Assembly (NCBI RefSeq): GCF_024346675.1 | Contig: NZ_AP024850.1 | Span: forward strand, 1,922,001 to 1,986,000 | Direction of reading: 5' to 3' | Source: Photobacterium sanguinicancri | GTDB lineage: Bacteria; Pseudomonadota; Gammaproteobacteria; Enterobacterales; Vibrionaceae | Length of the DNA: 64,000 nt | In this document: piece by piece, positions 1-8,487 of the stretch | Position numbering within the stretch: position 1 is the stretch's first letter | How the letters are laid out: each line of letters opens with the position of its first letter | Position numbers and translations under genes: made by a program | The notes under the pieces: model-generated | Told to the model about the DNA's origin: nothing | What the model saw: the letters and a program-made list of their open reading frames with translations, nothing else | Database searches by the model: none

Positions 1-1525
1 TCACCATAGAAGCAGGTGCAAAGGCTTTACCACAACTGGTACAACAGGCAGCTTCTTCTTCATGAACAACTTGTGCTTCAGTACGAGCTTGTGCATCCCA
101 ATTAAAACCAGGTTTCATTGAAATGACTTTCTCAGGACACGCCTTTTCACACATGCCACATTGAATACAATCTTGTTCTATGAATAAAAGTCCAGGGCGT
201 TCACCTACAGCATGTAATGCACGTGTTGGACAAACTGCCACACAACTCATACACAAAGTACAATCATCTGTTTGGCAATCTACTGAGCCGTAAGGTGCAT
301 TCGCAGGCAATTCAGAATGTTCAGGTTTTGCAGGTGAAACATCAGCAAGTAACGTTAACGCAGCAAATAACTTGTCGCGCTTATTTCCTTCAAAACGTGC
401 TTGTACATCAGTAACCAGTGCAGCCTCGTAAGCATTGAATGATTCCACCTGAGCAAAATCAAACAAAGTAATACGATCTGCTTCAAAACCTAGTTCGGTT
501 AAGAAAGCTTGAGCAATAGCAAGTTCATCAGACAAAACACGATCAATCGTTGCTGGAATGTAATCTGTATTCGTAGCAAGTAGGACTTGATGCGCACCGT
601 ATGCCAATGCACTAAACCAAGTATCTACCCCTACAGTTGCAAGCTCTTCAAGTGCTACCGGAATAACAGTTGACGGGAACAGAGCTAATGTACGAATAAC
701 AGATGCTTCATCACGATTACCGTAAAACAGAATCGTAGGCGCTGAGCCCCCTTCTGTTTGATAACGATCTAAAAGGCGATACACAAAATGTTGAGTGTTA
801 TCAGGATCTGGCAATGCGTAACTAATCGCTTCAGTCGGACATGCTGTTGCACATGTACCAACACCTTGGCAAAGGTATGGATTAATTTCGATAGCATGAC
901 CAGTACTGGTTAATGCTCCAGCAGGACAAGCATCAACACAACGATCACAACCGCTAACACCACGCGACGAGTGTGCACAAAGGTCTGGGTTCAAACGAAA
1001 GTATTTAGGCTTATCAAATGTCCCTATCATTGCAGGCAATTCTTCAACCAAATCTGCAACAACAGCACCTTTTGCCGTGGCATAATAACCCGGCGCAGGA
1101 ATTTCAATCTTAACAATGCCTTCAGCCGTCATATCTAAAACAATATCGAAACAATCACGGCCAGTAGCCACTTTTGCTAGATTTACGTTTGTCTCAGAGA
1201 TAGTACCGTCTACACGACATCTCACATCAAATGCACCAAGGTAACCCTTAACAGATACCTCTTTACTGAAATACAAGTTTGCTACTTTTTCAGCCTGTGC
1301 AGACTTTTCAGTCGCCAGTAGGGTTACTGAATTAAGTGTAGAAAATTGTTCAGCCAGTGCGGTAATTGTTAGCTGCTCACCAATGATCAATAAGTTCCCG
1401 CGGCTTTCATAAGAAACCGTAGGAGGGATCAGATTCGCTAATTCAACCGTACCTGTAATGGCAGAGAATCGAGCGGCTGCATTTTGATCATTGCTTGCTA
1501 GTGCTTCTAGTGTACTTTTTAACAT
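1..1525 (-). CDS. Multi-cluster 4Fe-4S ferredoxin-type protein, formate dehydrogenase locus (C-terminus cut by window edge)
   Basis: About 508 codons are visible from an ATG at 1525 preceded by AGGAA; the frame is still open at base 1. Four ferredoxin-like cysteine clusters are seen. The first two are less regular (near 900-1000), and two classical CxxCxxCxxxCP motifs lie at about 130-290 (CTLCMSCVAVCP and CIQCGMCEKACP). A further CxxC near base 25 could be a zinc or Fe-S site. The protein is probably a cytoplasmic electron carrier serving a formate dehydrogenase, inferred from its neighbours DUF3306, DUF3305 and FdhD. No signal peptide or membrane segment is apparent. The catalytic fdh genes would lie to the left of the window. 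Family assignment is good; the exact electron partner is unknown. Confidence 0.85.
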   Translation of the reverse strand, partial: MLKSTLEALASNDQNAAARFSAITGTVELANLIPPTVSYESRGNLLIIGEQLTITALAEQFSTLNSVTLLATEKSAQAEKVANLYFSKEVSVKGYLGAFDVRCRVDGTISETNVNLAKVATGRDCFDIVLDMTAEGIVKIEIPAPGYYATAKGAVVADLVEELPAMIGTFDKPKYFRLNPDLCAHSSRGVSGCDRCVDACPAGALTSTGHAIEINPYLCQGVGTCATACPTEAISYALPDPDNTQHFVYRLLDRYQTEGGSAPTILFYGNRDEASVIRTLALFPSTVIPVALEELATVGVDTWFSALAYGAHQVLLATNTDYIPATIDRVLSDELAIAQAFLTELGFEADRITLFDFAQVESFNAYEAALVTDVQARFEGNKRDKLFAALTLLADVSPAKPEHSELPANAPYGSVDCQTDDCTLCMSCVAVCPTRALHAVGERPGLLFIEQDCIQCGMCEKACPEKVISMKPGFNWDAQARTEAQVVHEEEAACCTSCGKAFAPASMV

Positions 1526-1690
1526 TCTTATTCCTGTGTACTCGTCACCGTTTGTCGATGTCGATTAAAGGTCAGATTTAAAATTCATGAACCTTTGTGC
1601 TTCTATAGAGCAATAACCGAACCAACTTTTAACGGAATAAAATGACCTATAAGGAACTAAAGTCGGAAAGGGATACCTTGGTTTACAACG

Positions 1691-1720
1691 AGTGCGACAT
1701 ATTGTCTCTCGCTATGCACT
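1691..1720. promoter_or_regulatory. Imperfect dyad upstream of the ferredoxin gene
   Basis: Within the 294-base gap 1526-1819 a 30-base block begins AGTGC and ends GCACT and contains the short palindrome GACA-TAT-TGTC. It lies about 165 bases upstream of the ferredoxin start. It could be an operator for the locus regulator at 4429-5343, but no site for that protein is known to me and the symmetry is partial. The rest of the gap holds only a weak AAGGG/CCCTT hairpin near 1750-1770. Confidence 0.2.
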
Positions 1721-1819
1721 TGAGTGCGCCAAAATGTCCCGCTAATTTTTAAGGGTATTTTTCCCTTTTTGTCCCACTATTGATTTTTTGCTTTATAACC
1801 AACTCTTTTAAACTGATTA

Positions 1820-2566
1820 CTAAGCTTTTTTATGAGACTCGACTTCGTTGAGCTGACTTGTTATTTCTTCATTAAGTGAACAATTTGCTGTGGCATCCGT
1901 TGTCTCCGCTTCAAGTAAACCATTCGATTCACCATCAGCCGCAAGATCAGTAGGGACAGATGCCTCAACATCTTCTTCACTTAGCGCTTTATCATCTGGT
2001 ACAACAGCCAATTCATCGCGACTTAATGCCTCATGAGCATCTGTCGCCTCTGTTTCTGCTAGTTCTTCTACTTTCTCTGCAACATTGTTAATCCAGCCAC
2101 GTAGCTGTTTAACAACCGACGTATCAAGTTTAGGTATATTTGAGAAATCTTCCGTATGATCATCCATATCACTGATATAGTTGAATTCATCAGAGTGAAA
2201 AAGCTTACTAAGTGCAGCTTTCTTTACCGAACGCTCAACGCCTTCTTTCAAAAATGCAGCAGCACCTGAATCAAAACTCACGCCAGCAACATCGGTTAAT
2301 GAAGGCAGCGCATCATGTTTATCTTCATCACCAGCATCGAGATTGGGTAATGCAGTACCACCAGCTTCAACGGTATCCACCGGTTCATTACAACAATCTG
2401 CATCATGATCAGCTAAGGCACTTTGTTCTGTTGTCGCGGATAACTGAGAAGCTTGTAACTCGGGTAACGAATCCGCAGTCAAGCTATCTACTTGATTAGA
2501 CGTTTCATTTTCTTTTTTTACCGCAAGCTTACGGCTAGCCCAACGCTGAAAAATATTACTTGCCAC
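1820..2566 (-). CDS. DUF3306 family protein, formate dehydrogenase accessory
   Basis: 248 residues from a GTG at 2566, which overlaps the end of the DUF3305 gene by 11 bases, so the two are translationally coupled. The N-terminus (FQRWASRK) matches the usual DUF3306 opening. The middle and C-terminal parts are very acidic and low in complexity, rich in Ala, Glu, Asp and Ser, and likely disordered. There is no signal peptide, membrane span or catalytic motif. The DUF3305-DUF3306-ferredoxin order recurs beside formate dehydrogenases in marine gammaproteobacteria, so a role in assembly or maturation is inferred; no biochemical function is known to me. Confidence 0.8.
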   Translation of the reverse strand: MASNIFQRWASRKLAVKKENETSNQVDSLTADSLPELQASQLSATTEQSALADHDADCCNEPVDTVEAGGTALPNLDAGDEDKHDALPSLTDVAGVSFDSGAAAFLKEGVERSVKKAALSKLFHSDEFNYISDMDDHTEDFSNIPKLDTSVVKQLRGWINNVAEKVEELAETEATDAHEALSRDELAVVPDDKALSEEDVEASVPTDLAADGESNGLLEAETTDATANCSLNEEITSQLNEVESHKKA

Positions 2567-3008
2567 TTGAACGACCTTTACCTTTTCTGTTCTTACACTT
2601 CTTACGGCCGCCTTCGATCAACTCACCATGTCGACCTATAAATGCTTCCATCCATGCCTGAACCGGTAACGGCGTCGTGATATGAAGTACCTGATAATCC
2701 CCATCCATATAACTACTGGCGACTGATTGAGCCGCGGTTATATGGACAGGCTTCAATTGCTCGTTTTCTTCTTCACAAACAATGAATAAGTGCGGATCGC
2801 GTGAACTTAAGTTAAAGCGATAATCAGAACGTTCATCGCGAAAGAGTTCAAGTGGTAACACATGGCTTTCAGCGGCACGTTGTTCTTCATGCAGCTCAAC
2901 GTCTTCTATCGACCACGACAGTGTTGACCAGCGTCCAACCTGCTTTTCTTCTGATACTAATCGAAAGCCAATAGGCCAAATCGATTCATTCTTATAGAGA
3001 TCAGGCAC
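2556..3008 (-). CDS. DUF3305 family protein, formate dehydrogenase accessory
   Basis: 150 residues from a GTG at 3008. I prefer this to the longer frame opening at 3071 because AAGGAG sits five bases upstream and the conserved part (WPIGFRLVSEEKQVGRWST) starts soon after. The 21 extra N-terminal residues of the longer form look like read-through of the leader. The C-terminus is highly basic (GGRKKCKNRKGKGRSSGK). It is the first gene of the leftward DUF3305-DUF3306-ferredoxin operon. The molecular role is unknown; association with formate dehydrogenase is inferred from context. Confidence 0.8.
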   Translation of the reverse strand: MPDLYKNESIWPIGFRLVSEEKQVGRWSTLSWSIEDVELHEEQRAAESHVLPLELFRDERSDYRFNLSSRDPHLFIVCEEENEQLKPVHITAAQSVASSYMDGDYQVLHITTPLPVQAWMEAFIGRHGELIEGGRKKCKNRKGKGRSSGK

Positions 3009-3013
3009 GCTTA

Positions 3014-3019
3014 CTCCTT
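3014..3019 (-). promoter_or_regulatory. Shine-Dalgarno AAGGAG that fixes the DUF3305 start
   Basis: A perfect AAGGAG lies five bases before the GTG at 3008, and no comparable site precedes the longer open frame at 3071. This decides the start in favour of the 150-residue protein. Confidence 0.7.
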
Positions 3020-3308
3020 TATTCTTGAATACATAACTTACACAATAGTCGTGAATGAAAATGAGCAGCATTTCAATTGAATATGCGCCATGCTATTAGC
3101 TGCACACAATCGAAAACACGCTATTTCACCATGTACAAAGCAATTATCAGACCAACTTATACACTTACTAAAAATAAGGAATATGATCATTCCATTATAA
3201 GATTGGAACAATCCTTGCAAAAGACATAAAGAAGACGAAAACAGAGACTTCAGAGATAGCTAACTCACGGTTTTGAGATTATCTCGTTACATTGAATGAG
3301 AAGAATTA

Positions 3309-3322
3309 TCGATATAGATCAA
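3309..3322. promoter_or_regulatory. FNR-like binding site
   Basis: TCGATATAGATCAA matches the FNR consensus TTGAT-N4-ATCAA at nine of ten defined positions. It lies about 200 bases upstream of fdhD and 300 upstream of DUF3305. Anaerobic control would suit formate metabolism. This is a by-eye match, and CRP-family sites overlap this consensus. Confidence 0.4.
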
Positions 3323-3523
3323 GAAGTAATCATTCTCTTTCAATACATTCAACGCATAATTACTAAGCCTCTCTCAACATTAAGAGAATAGTCGGCATAA
3401 ATAAACTTGCCGCACTAATGCTAAGACAAAACCGTATAAGCACTTAGCTTCACAGTGCAGCGAGACAGCTCGCAATAAATCAAAGACACTATTTAGACAG
3501 ACAACCATAGCTACAGGACATTT

Positions 3524-4432
3524 ATGAATCCACTGCCAAAAATTATTAAAACCAACGCCTCAGTGAAGCAAACCATGACTGTCGATATCATGGACGAATA
3601 CGGCGATATGATGACCAAAGAAATCGCCTGTGAGCACCCATTAACGGTTTACCTTAATTGGGTTGAAGTCGTGACTTTGATGACATTAGGTGAACGCCCA
3701 TCCGCGCTTGTGCTCGGTTATCTTAAAAACCAAGGTCTCATTGCAGATTTAGAGAGTATCGAATCCGTTATTATCGATTGGGACACCAACTCAGCGGCGG
3801 TAATTACTAAAGAAGACACAGGCAACTTAGCGAAAAAGCTAGAGAAGAAAACAGTCACCTCTGGCTGTGGTCAAGGCACCATGTTCGGTAACGTTATGAA
3901 GAAGTTGGAAGGTGTTACCCTCCCCCAGCCTCAACTTCCCCAATCTCAGCTATATGGTTTGCTTGAATCGCTTACTCATCATAATGAAACCTATAAAGCC
4001 GCAGGTGCCGTTCATGGCTGCGCCGTTTGTAAAGGGACCGAAATTGTCTCTTTTGTCGAAGATGTAGGTCGTCACAATGCGGTTGATACCTTAGCGGGTG
4101 AGCTATGGCTTGCAGGCCAGACGGGCGAAGATAAAATCTTCTATACCACAGGCCGCCTGACGTCAGAGATGGTAATAAAAGTGGCGCAAATGGGGATCCC
4201 TATTTTGCTTTCACGCTCTGGGGCAACACAGATGGGCTATGAGCTTGCCCAAAAGCTTGGTATCACTATGATTGCCCGTGCCAAAGGCCATCGCTTCCAA
4301 GTGTATAACGGCATGCAGAATCTGATTCTAGATATTAAAGGCAATCTCGACGAACAAGCCAAAAGCTTTAAGTTAAAAGATTCTAAACGTGATAGCGATA
4401 AAGGGAATGATAAGAACGGTGATAACCAATGA
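3524..4432 (+). CDS. fdhD: Formate dehydrogenase accessory sulfurtransferase FdhD
   Basis: 302 residues. FdhD carries sulfur from a cysteine desulfurase to the molybdenum cofactor of formate dehydrogenase in the cytoplasm. Visible hallmarks are the loop cysteine in SGCGQG (C115), the HGCAVC pair (C166, C169) and the EDVGRHNAVD motif that follows. The last 25 residues form a highly charged Lys/Asp tail beyond the usual family end. An AGGA element precedes the ATG. The gene overlaps the downstream regulator by four bases (ATGA), indicating coupling. Placement opposite the DUF3305/3306/ferredoxin operon supports the function. Confidence 0.95.
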   Translation: MNPLPKIIKTNASVKQTMTVDIMDEYGDMMTKEIACEHPLTVYLNWVEVVTLMTLGERPSALVLGYLKNQGLIADLESIESVIIDWDTNSAAVITKEDTGNLAKKLEKKTVTSGCGQGTMFGNVMKKLEGVTLPQPQLPQSQLYGLLESLTHHNETYKAAGAVHGCAVCKGTEIVSFVEDVGRHNAVDTLAGELWLAGQTGEDKIFYTTGRLTSEMVIKVAQMGIPILLSRSGATQMGYELAQKLGITMIARAKGHRFQVYNGMQNLILDIKGNLDEQAKSFKLKDSKRDSDKGNDKNGDNQ

Positions 4433-5343
4433 GTACCGACTTCCCAGAGTTCATGAACGCCAAGCAAGTGGCTGAATACCTTGATTTAAACGAAAAGAAA
4501 GTTTACGCGTTAGCTAATGAAGGTTTGCTGCCTTGTACCAAAATTACCGGTAAATGGCTTTTCCCCAAGGCAATGTTAGATAAGTGGCTACTTGAATCCT
4601 GCAATAACGGTGTTCAGAACGACCGCTTGTTAATTGCAGGCTCTGACGATCCGCTACTGCAAATGATTGTCGGAAAGATGGCCAACCAACTCGGCAGTAC
4701 TGCGCTTGTGGGTTACACCTCGACAGGAACTCGACAAGGGCTAGCGATGCTCAGTAAAGGTCATGTTGATATGTGCGCCATCCACTGGGGCAATGCGGAA
4801 GAATCAGGGTTACGTCATCCTGCGTTATTGCAACAATACCCAGGGCATAAGAATTGGGTGTTAATCCATGCCTTTGAACGCCAGCAAGGTTTAGTGGTGA
4901 ATCCAGAAGTCGCGCAGCAATTTGGGGATCGTGAGTTAAAGCCACAAGATCTACTCGCTTCTCGTTGGCGATGGGCGCTTCGCCAAGAAGGTGCAGGCAG
5001 TATGCGAGCTTTAGAGGAGTGGCTTCATAACCATGCGTTTAATCTCAGTATGCTTACCAAGGTAGATACCTGTAATTCCGAGCGTGAACTGGCGTCGGCG
5101 ATTGCGCGAGGTCAAGCTGATGTGGGTTGTGCGAGCCAAAGTACCGCTGGCGAATTTGGTTTAGGCTTTATCCCGCTTTGCCGAGAAGCATTTGAACTTG
5201 TAATTCCTAAAAATATTTACTTCCGTACTCTGCAACAGCAGTTATTGCAGCAACTTGAAGAAATGGAAATTCAAGTGCGAGGTGAGCAACTTGGAGGGTA
5301 TAACTTCCAACGTACGGGCAAACAAATGTGGAGTGCGAACTAA
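4429..5343 (+). CDS. Excisionase-type HTH regulator with molybdate/tungstate-binding-like domain
   Basis: 304 residues. Residues about 6-55 form a helix-turn-helix of the excisionase/MerR-like type (MNAKQVAEYLDLNEKKVYALAN). The remainder, from about 65, resembles the cytoplasmic periplasmic-binding-protein-like domain found in one-component oxyanion sensors. No signal peptide is present, so it acts in the cytoplasm. The coupled overlap with fdhD suggests it controls formate dehydrogenase genes in response to molybdate or tungstate; ligand and target are inferred from domain type and context. No terminator is obvious after the gene. Confidence 0.8.
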   Translation: MSTDFPEFMNAKQVAEYLDLNEKKVYALANEGLLPCTKITGKWLFPKAMLDKWLLESCNNGVQNDRLLIAGSDDPLLQMIVGKMANQLGSTALVGYTSTGTRQGLAMLSKGHVDMCAIHWGNAEESGLRHPALLQQYPGHKNWVLIHAFERQQGLVVNPEVAQQFGDRELKPQDLLASRWRWALRQEGAGSMRALEEWLHNHAFNLSMLTKVDTCNSERELASAIARGQADVGCASQSTAGEFGLGFIPLCREAFELVIPKNIYFRTLQQQLLQQLEEMEIQVRGEQLGGYNFQRTGKQMWSAN

Positions 5344-5537
5344 CGTTATTCGCTCCGTCTAATACCTCGCACACTGACAACAAATCATAATTTACCTTAT
5401 GGCTAAAATGGGTAGTAAATGACTGGGCAATATACGTCTCATGATTTTGCTACTCACTCTAACCCTTTACTGTGTTTTTACTCAATATTTACCCCCCAGC
5501 GCTTACTATTTGCATTCAGCCTATTTCACACTTCTAG

Positions 5538-6221
5538 ATGATGAATGCAATCATGTCTTTAAAACCATCAATTAATTCAACTCGCATAAACGCCCCTAAA
5601 CCATCGAGAGTCAACAGACTCACCAGCCTAAAAATCAGCACAGTAAAAAAAGTAATGGCTCAGAAGTCGACACCTCTCGCCTTCTCCTGTGTCATCATCA
5701 CTGCATCAATCGTCATCTTCCCTCAAGAAAGCCTGTACCAATTTTTACTGACGACGAAGCAATGGCAATCCCATACCCAGTCATTCCTTGAGACTCGCCA
5801 GCCACCTACTCGCCATGAGCAACAAGACACTCAGAAAATAAATCAAAAAAGCACTCAACAAGATAAACTCACCAAACTGCACAATGAGCCAACCCGTTAT
5901 CATATCAACACAGCAAGTCAGATGGTTTTCTTACCCAATAAGCAATACCAAAAAGTCACTGTGGTGAGCTATAGCAGCAATAATCAAAAGCCGAATGAAT
6001 TTGAATACATGGAAACAGGCACTTGGTCTGTTAGCGGTCAGTATATTGAAGCAAACCCCAGTAATATTAGTGACAACAGCCTAAACAACGACATAGTAAA
6101 TTTGCTACAGCGTAACAACTTACTTGAAATCAAAACGAAGCAAACCTACCACATGAGCGTGAGTCTTCTTAAAAAGCCAATATTGAAAAACCTGTCATTC
6201 ATGCCACGTGCGTTTTATTAA
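5538..6221 (+). CDS. Hypothetical protein with one N-terminal membrane segment
   Basis: 227 residues, not recognised. A basic N-terminal stretch is followed by one hydrophobic segment at about 47-66, then a Gln/Lys/Thr-rich linker and a compact C-terminal part (about 130-215) that looks like a small beta-rich periplasmic domain. This suggests a type II inner-membrane protein. No convincing ribosome site precedes the first ATGs; the ATG at 5550 is an alternative start. The gene stands alone between the fdh regulator and a lipoprotein gene. Reality of the gene is likely but not certain. Confidence 0.5.
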   Translation: MMNAIMSLKPSINSTRINAPKPSRVNRLTSLKISTVKKVMAQKSTPLAFSCVIITASIVIFPQESLYQFLLTTKQWQSHTQSFLETRQPPTRHEQQDTQKINQKSTQQDKLTKLHNEPTRYHINTASQMVFLPNKQYQKVTVVSYSSNNQKPNEFEYMETGTWSVSGQYIEANPSNISDNSLNNDIVNLLQRNNLLEIKTKQTYHMSVSLLKKPILKNLSFMPRAFY

Positions 6222-6431
6222 ATCATAGTAATGTTATACATTCTGACTATCTATGTAACCACGACATCTAATTAACATTACCAATCTATTTTTTATGGCG
6301 AGTTATGTGACAGGAATAACTCAATCTATATATTCTTTATCTTTTTATTACCTTACCACCAAACAATCACAGTAAAATTATGCACTTACAAAACAAGAGA
6401 GGATTTATAACCTCTCCATTGAAGGCATTTT

Positions 6432-7412
6432 ATGAAAAACAACTTACGCCACTCTATCGCTCTATCAAGCCTACTACTTCTATCTGGCTGTACTCTTGCC
6501 CCCGTTGATGAGCGAGTTAAAAGCGATGCTGTCGAATTTGCGGATAACCATCTTACACCTAAAGATGGATACAGCGTGCCCTTACAACAAATGAACGTTG
6601 TGACACAAGCTCGGCCCATTCACGAAAATAATCTAGATAACTTCTATATTGGTCGCAAATATCATAATGTTAGCAATGCAGCGCTTGGCTTTGACATTGC
6701 TGGCGTCGTTCTTGGTTCATTGAACCCTTTGGAGTTTGGAGCATTTGCTGCCTTAAACATGATGAACCGCACGAGTATTCATGGGCTTTACAGAAACAAC
6801 ATTATGGTAGTCGTTGAACCAGTTGTTGATGGTGATGTTAAAGCCGCTTTAAAGAGAGCTAAAGATCGAAGTATCGAAATCATTCGCAACGCTTACTCAT
6901 CAATTGATGTAGATTCAAAAGTATACCTTGCGAGTGACCTTGGTCATATTAACCCTTATGATCAATCACTAATCGCACTTTTTGACAAAAAAGAAAAAAA
7001 TAAAGCGGTTTACTGCTCTAACCCCGATGCTTATCGAGTTATCGAAGAAACGCAAAAATACAGTTATGATGACTTAGGCTGTTATGCGTCAGTGTTTGGT
7101 GAAGGCGATATGTTCCTTAATAATACTGAAAATACATTATTCCCAATCGGTAACTTTATTACGATGTTCTCTTCGTTACCGTCCATTACGCCTTTCGAAA
7201 AGCTTACTTCAACATCAGAATACGACTGGGTTTATCAACCTAGTTTTAGTTTCTTACCTGAAACACACACAAGAAACATTGCGATCAATAATAAAATTCA
7301 AATAGTCGATCACTACAATAATGGTCGTTTAAATGAAAATCCAAGCGTAACTATGTTGAAATCTGGTAAACGAACTTACTTCAATAAAAAAGCACAAGAA
7401 GTTGCCATATAA
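6432..7412 (+). CDS. Putative lipoprotein, unknown function
   Basis: 326 residues with a clear lipoprotein signal: a hydrophobic stretch ending in the lipobox LSGC, with C20 as the lipidated residue. The following residues (TLAP) do not show the Asp+2 inner-membrane retention signal, so outer-membrane sorting is likely. The mature part has a glycine/alanine-rich hydrophobic patch at about 85-110 and no motif I recognise. A GAAGG ribosome site precedes the ATG. It is monocistronic: about 210 bases without a gene lie upstream and a hairpin terminator follows. Confidence 0.75.
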   Translation: MKNNLRHSIALSSLLLLSGCTLAPVDERVKSDAVEFADNHLTPKDGYSVPLQQMNVVTQARPIHENNLDNFYIGRKYHNVSNAALGFDIAGVVLGSLNPLEFGAFAALNMMNRTSIHGLYRNNIMVVVEPVVDGDVKAALKRAKDRSIEIIRNAYSSIDVDSKVYLASDLGHINPYDQSLIALFDKKEKNKAVYCSNPDAYRVIEETQKYSYDDLGCYASVFGEGDMFLNNTENTLFPIGNFITMFSSLPSITPFEKLTSTSEYDWVYQPSFSFLPETHTRNIAINNKIQIVDHYNNGRLNENPSVTMLKSGKRTYFNKKAQEVAI

Positions 7413-7426
7413 TAAAATTAAATAAA

Positions 7427-7450
7427 AACCAGTAATGATAATTGCTGGTT
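7427..7450. terminator. Bidirectional hairpin between convergent genes
   Basis: A ten-base-pair stem (AACCAGTAAT paired with ATTGCTGGTT, one G-U pair) closes a GATA loop. On the minus strand the stem is followed by a T-rich tract, and a shorter one follows on the plus strand. It lies between the stops of the lipoprotein and the small membrane protein and fits both. Confidence 0.75.
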
Positions 7451-7466
7451 TATCTAATTAAAATAC

Positions 7467-7805
7467 TTAACTTAAAATTGAAAAACCAACCGCAGCATAA
7501 GCCATCAACTTTATCGTGATTAACCAAGCTTGGCTCCACTCGTAATTCAATTTTAGCCTCTCAACCAGCTTGCCAATGATTAAGATGAAAGCAACATACA
7601 ATACAAACATAGTGCCAAAATCCGCGAGGCTTTCGCTACTGGTATACCGCTCGCTACGCCACGGTATTAACCTATGCTCTAGAATGAAATGCGTATAATC
7701 CAGCTCATAAAAAAACTTAACGCAACAAAGAAAAGCAACTGTAGCAACCACTTTGAACATTTGATGAAAGCCTCTAATCCAGGCTACGGATCCATTTGTC
7801 TTCAT
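7467..7805 (-). CDS. Small membrane protein, unknown
   Basis: 112 residues from the ATG at 7805; a TTG at 7823 would add six residues but falls close to the upstream terminator hairpin. Hydrophobic segments near residues 14-32, 65-82 and 90-110 suggest three membrane spans. The central part is polar (RLIPWRSERYTSSES). No family is recognised. It follows the exported-protein gene on the same strand after a hairpin, so it is probably transcribed separately. Confidence 0.5.
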   Translation of the reverse strand: MKTNGSVAWIRGFHQMFKVVATVAFLCCVKFFYELDYTHFILEHRLIPWRSERYTSSESLADFGTMFVLYVAFILIIGKLVERLKLNYEWSQAWLITIKLMAYAAVGFSILS

Positions 7806-7825
7806 AAATACACTCAAATGCAAAT

Positions 7826-7851
7826 GCCATAGCTAATTGCTTAGCTATGGC
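7826..7851 (-). terminator. Perfect 11-bp hairpin after the exported-protein gene
   Basis: GCCATAGCTAA and TTAGCTATGGC pair perfectly around a TTGC loop, 22 bases after the stop of the gene at 7874-8179. The following bases on the minus strand are only moderately T-rich, so termination may be partial. Confidence 0.6.
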
Positions 7852-7873
7852 TTAATTTCATCTTAGGGATTTA

Positions 7874-8179
7874 TTAGCTTTTACCGTGAAAAGCAAAACG
7901 AGTCATTTCTTTCCCTTCAGGTGTTACCGCTTTGTACTTCACTGATTTTGAATGATTCATTGAAAGTGGTACAAATACGCGTCCTTTCTCGTTCGTTTTG
8001 AATTCATTCTTACTTTGCGGCACGTTTGTTGCTGATACAACAGCGTCTGCTACAGGCTTTCCATTATCTGTCACTGTTACCCACGCTCCATTTTGTGAGT
8101 CAACTACCTTCAATCCAGCGAAAGACATAGAGGAGAAAGCAATAAGCATTGATGCGAGTACGACATTAGACTTTTTCAT
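7874..8179 (-). CDS. Small exported protein with carboxypeptidase-regulatory-like fold (inferred)
   Basis: 101 residues from the ATG at 8179 (AGGAT ribosome site). The longer open frame to 8248 lacks one and would bury the signal peptide. Residues 1-21 are a Sec signal peptide ending SMSFA. The mature part (VTDNGKPVADAVVSATN, then NEKGRVFVPL) resembles the small transthyretin/carboxypeptidase-regulatory beta-sandwich seen in exported proteins. Function is unknown. Followed by a hairpin terminator. Confidence 0.65.
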   Translation of the reverse strand: MKKSNVVLASMLIAFSSMSFAGLKVVDSQNGAWVTVTDNGKPVADAVVSATNVPQSKNEFKTNEKGRVFVPLSMNHSKSVKYKAVTPEGKEMTRFAFHGKS

Positions 8180-8487
8180 AATTGAAATCCTATTAGTTAT
8201 TATCTTAGAACAGGGCTTTGAAGCTGTACGTTCGTTTCCTCTGAACATGAATCTAATATAGCAACTAGAAGGTAAACGCTCGGTAAACTAAGGTAAAGAT
8301 AATTAAACTTCCTGCAAAATAGATACCTTAACCAAAATGACCAACCCAAAAGCCAATTAATATTAAACAAGAAAAGTAATATGGCGTAATTAACTGGCAT
8401 TTTATTTGCCTGAAGAAAAAATAAAATGACCTCACAAAGACTGTAAGATCATTTATTATTTCAAATACGAACTCATCGCACCAAGTG
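8180..8487. other. Intergenic region upstream of the exported-protein gene
   Basis: About 308 AT-rich bases carry the promoter of the exported protein (minus strand) and, at the right end, the terminator of the RND operon. A 66-codon hydrophobic frame at 8200-8400 (minus) has no clear ribosome site and is not called, though a small membrane peptide cannot be excluded. Confidence 0.5.
8424..8454 (-). terminator. Terminator of the RND efflux operon
   Basis: AAATGACCT pairs with AGATCATTT (one mismatch) around a 13-base loop, and on the minus strand the stem runs into a T-rich tract. It lies about 35 bases after the permease stop codon. Confidence 0.6.

Larger units (their letters stand above)
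3009..3523. other. Divergent intergenic region, DUF3305 to fdhD
   Basis: About 515 AT-rich bases separate the two divergent formate dehydrogenase accessory operons, and both promoters must lie here. Apart from the FNR-like site described separately I see no terminator, repeat or convincing small gene. A 60-codon frame at 3038-3220 has no ribosome site and overlaps the DUF3305 leader, so it is not called. Confidence 0.6.

Noticed and set aside
2212..2499. 95-codon plus-strand frame opposite DUF3306
   Set aside because: His/Gln-rich product caused by the acidic repeats on the coding strand.
3038..3220. 60-codon minus-strand frame upstream of DUF3305
   Set aside because: Overlaps the DUF3305 leader, has no ribosome site and an unlikely composition.
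8200..8400. 66-codon hydrophobic minus-strand frame
   Set aside because: No convincing ribosome site, and AT-rich DNA readily gives hydrophobic frames; it overlaps the promoter region of the exported-protein gene.
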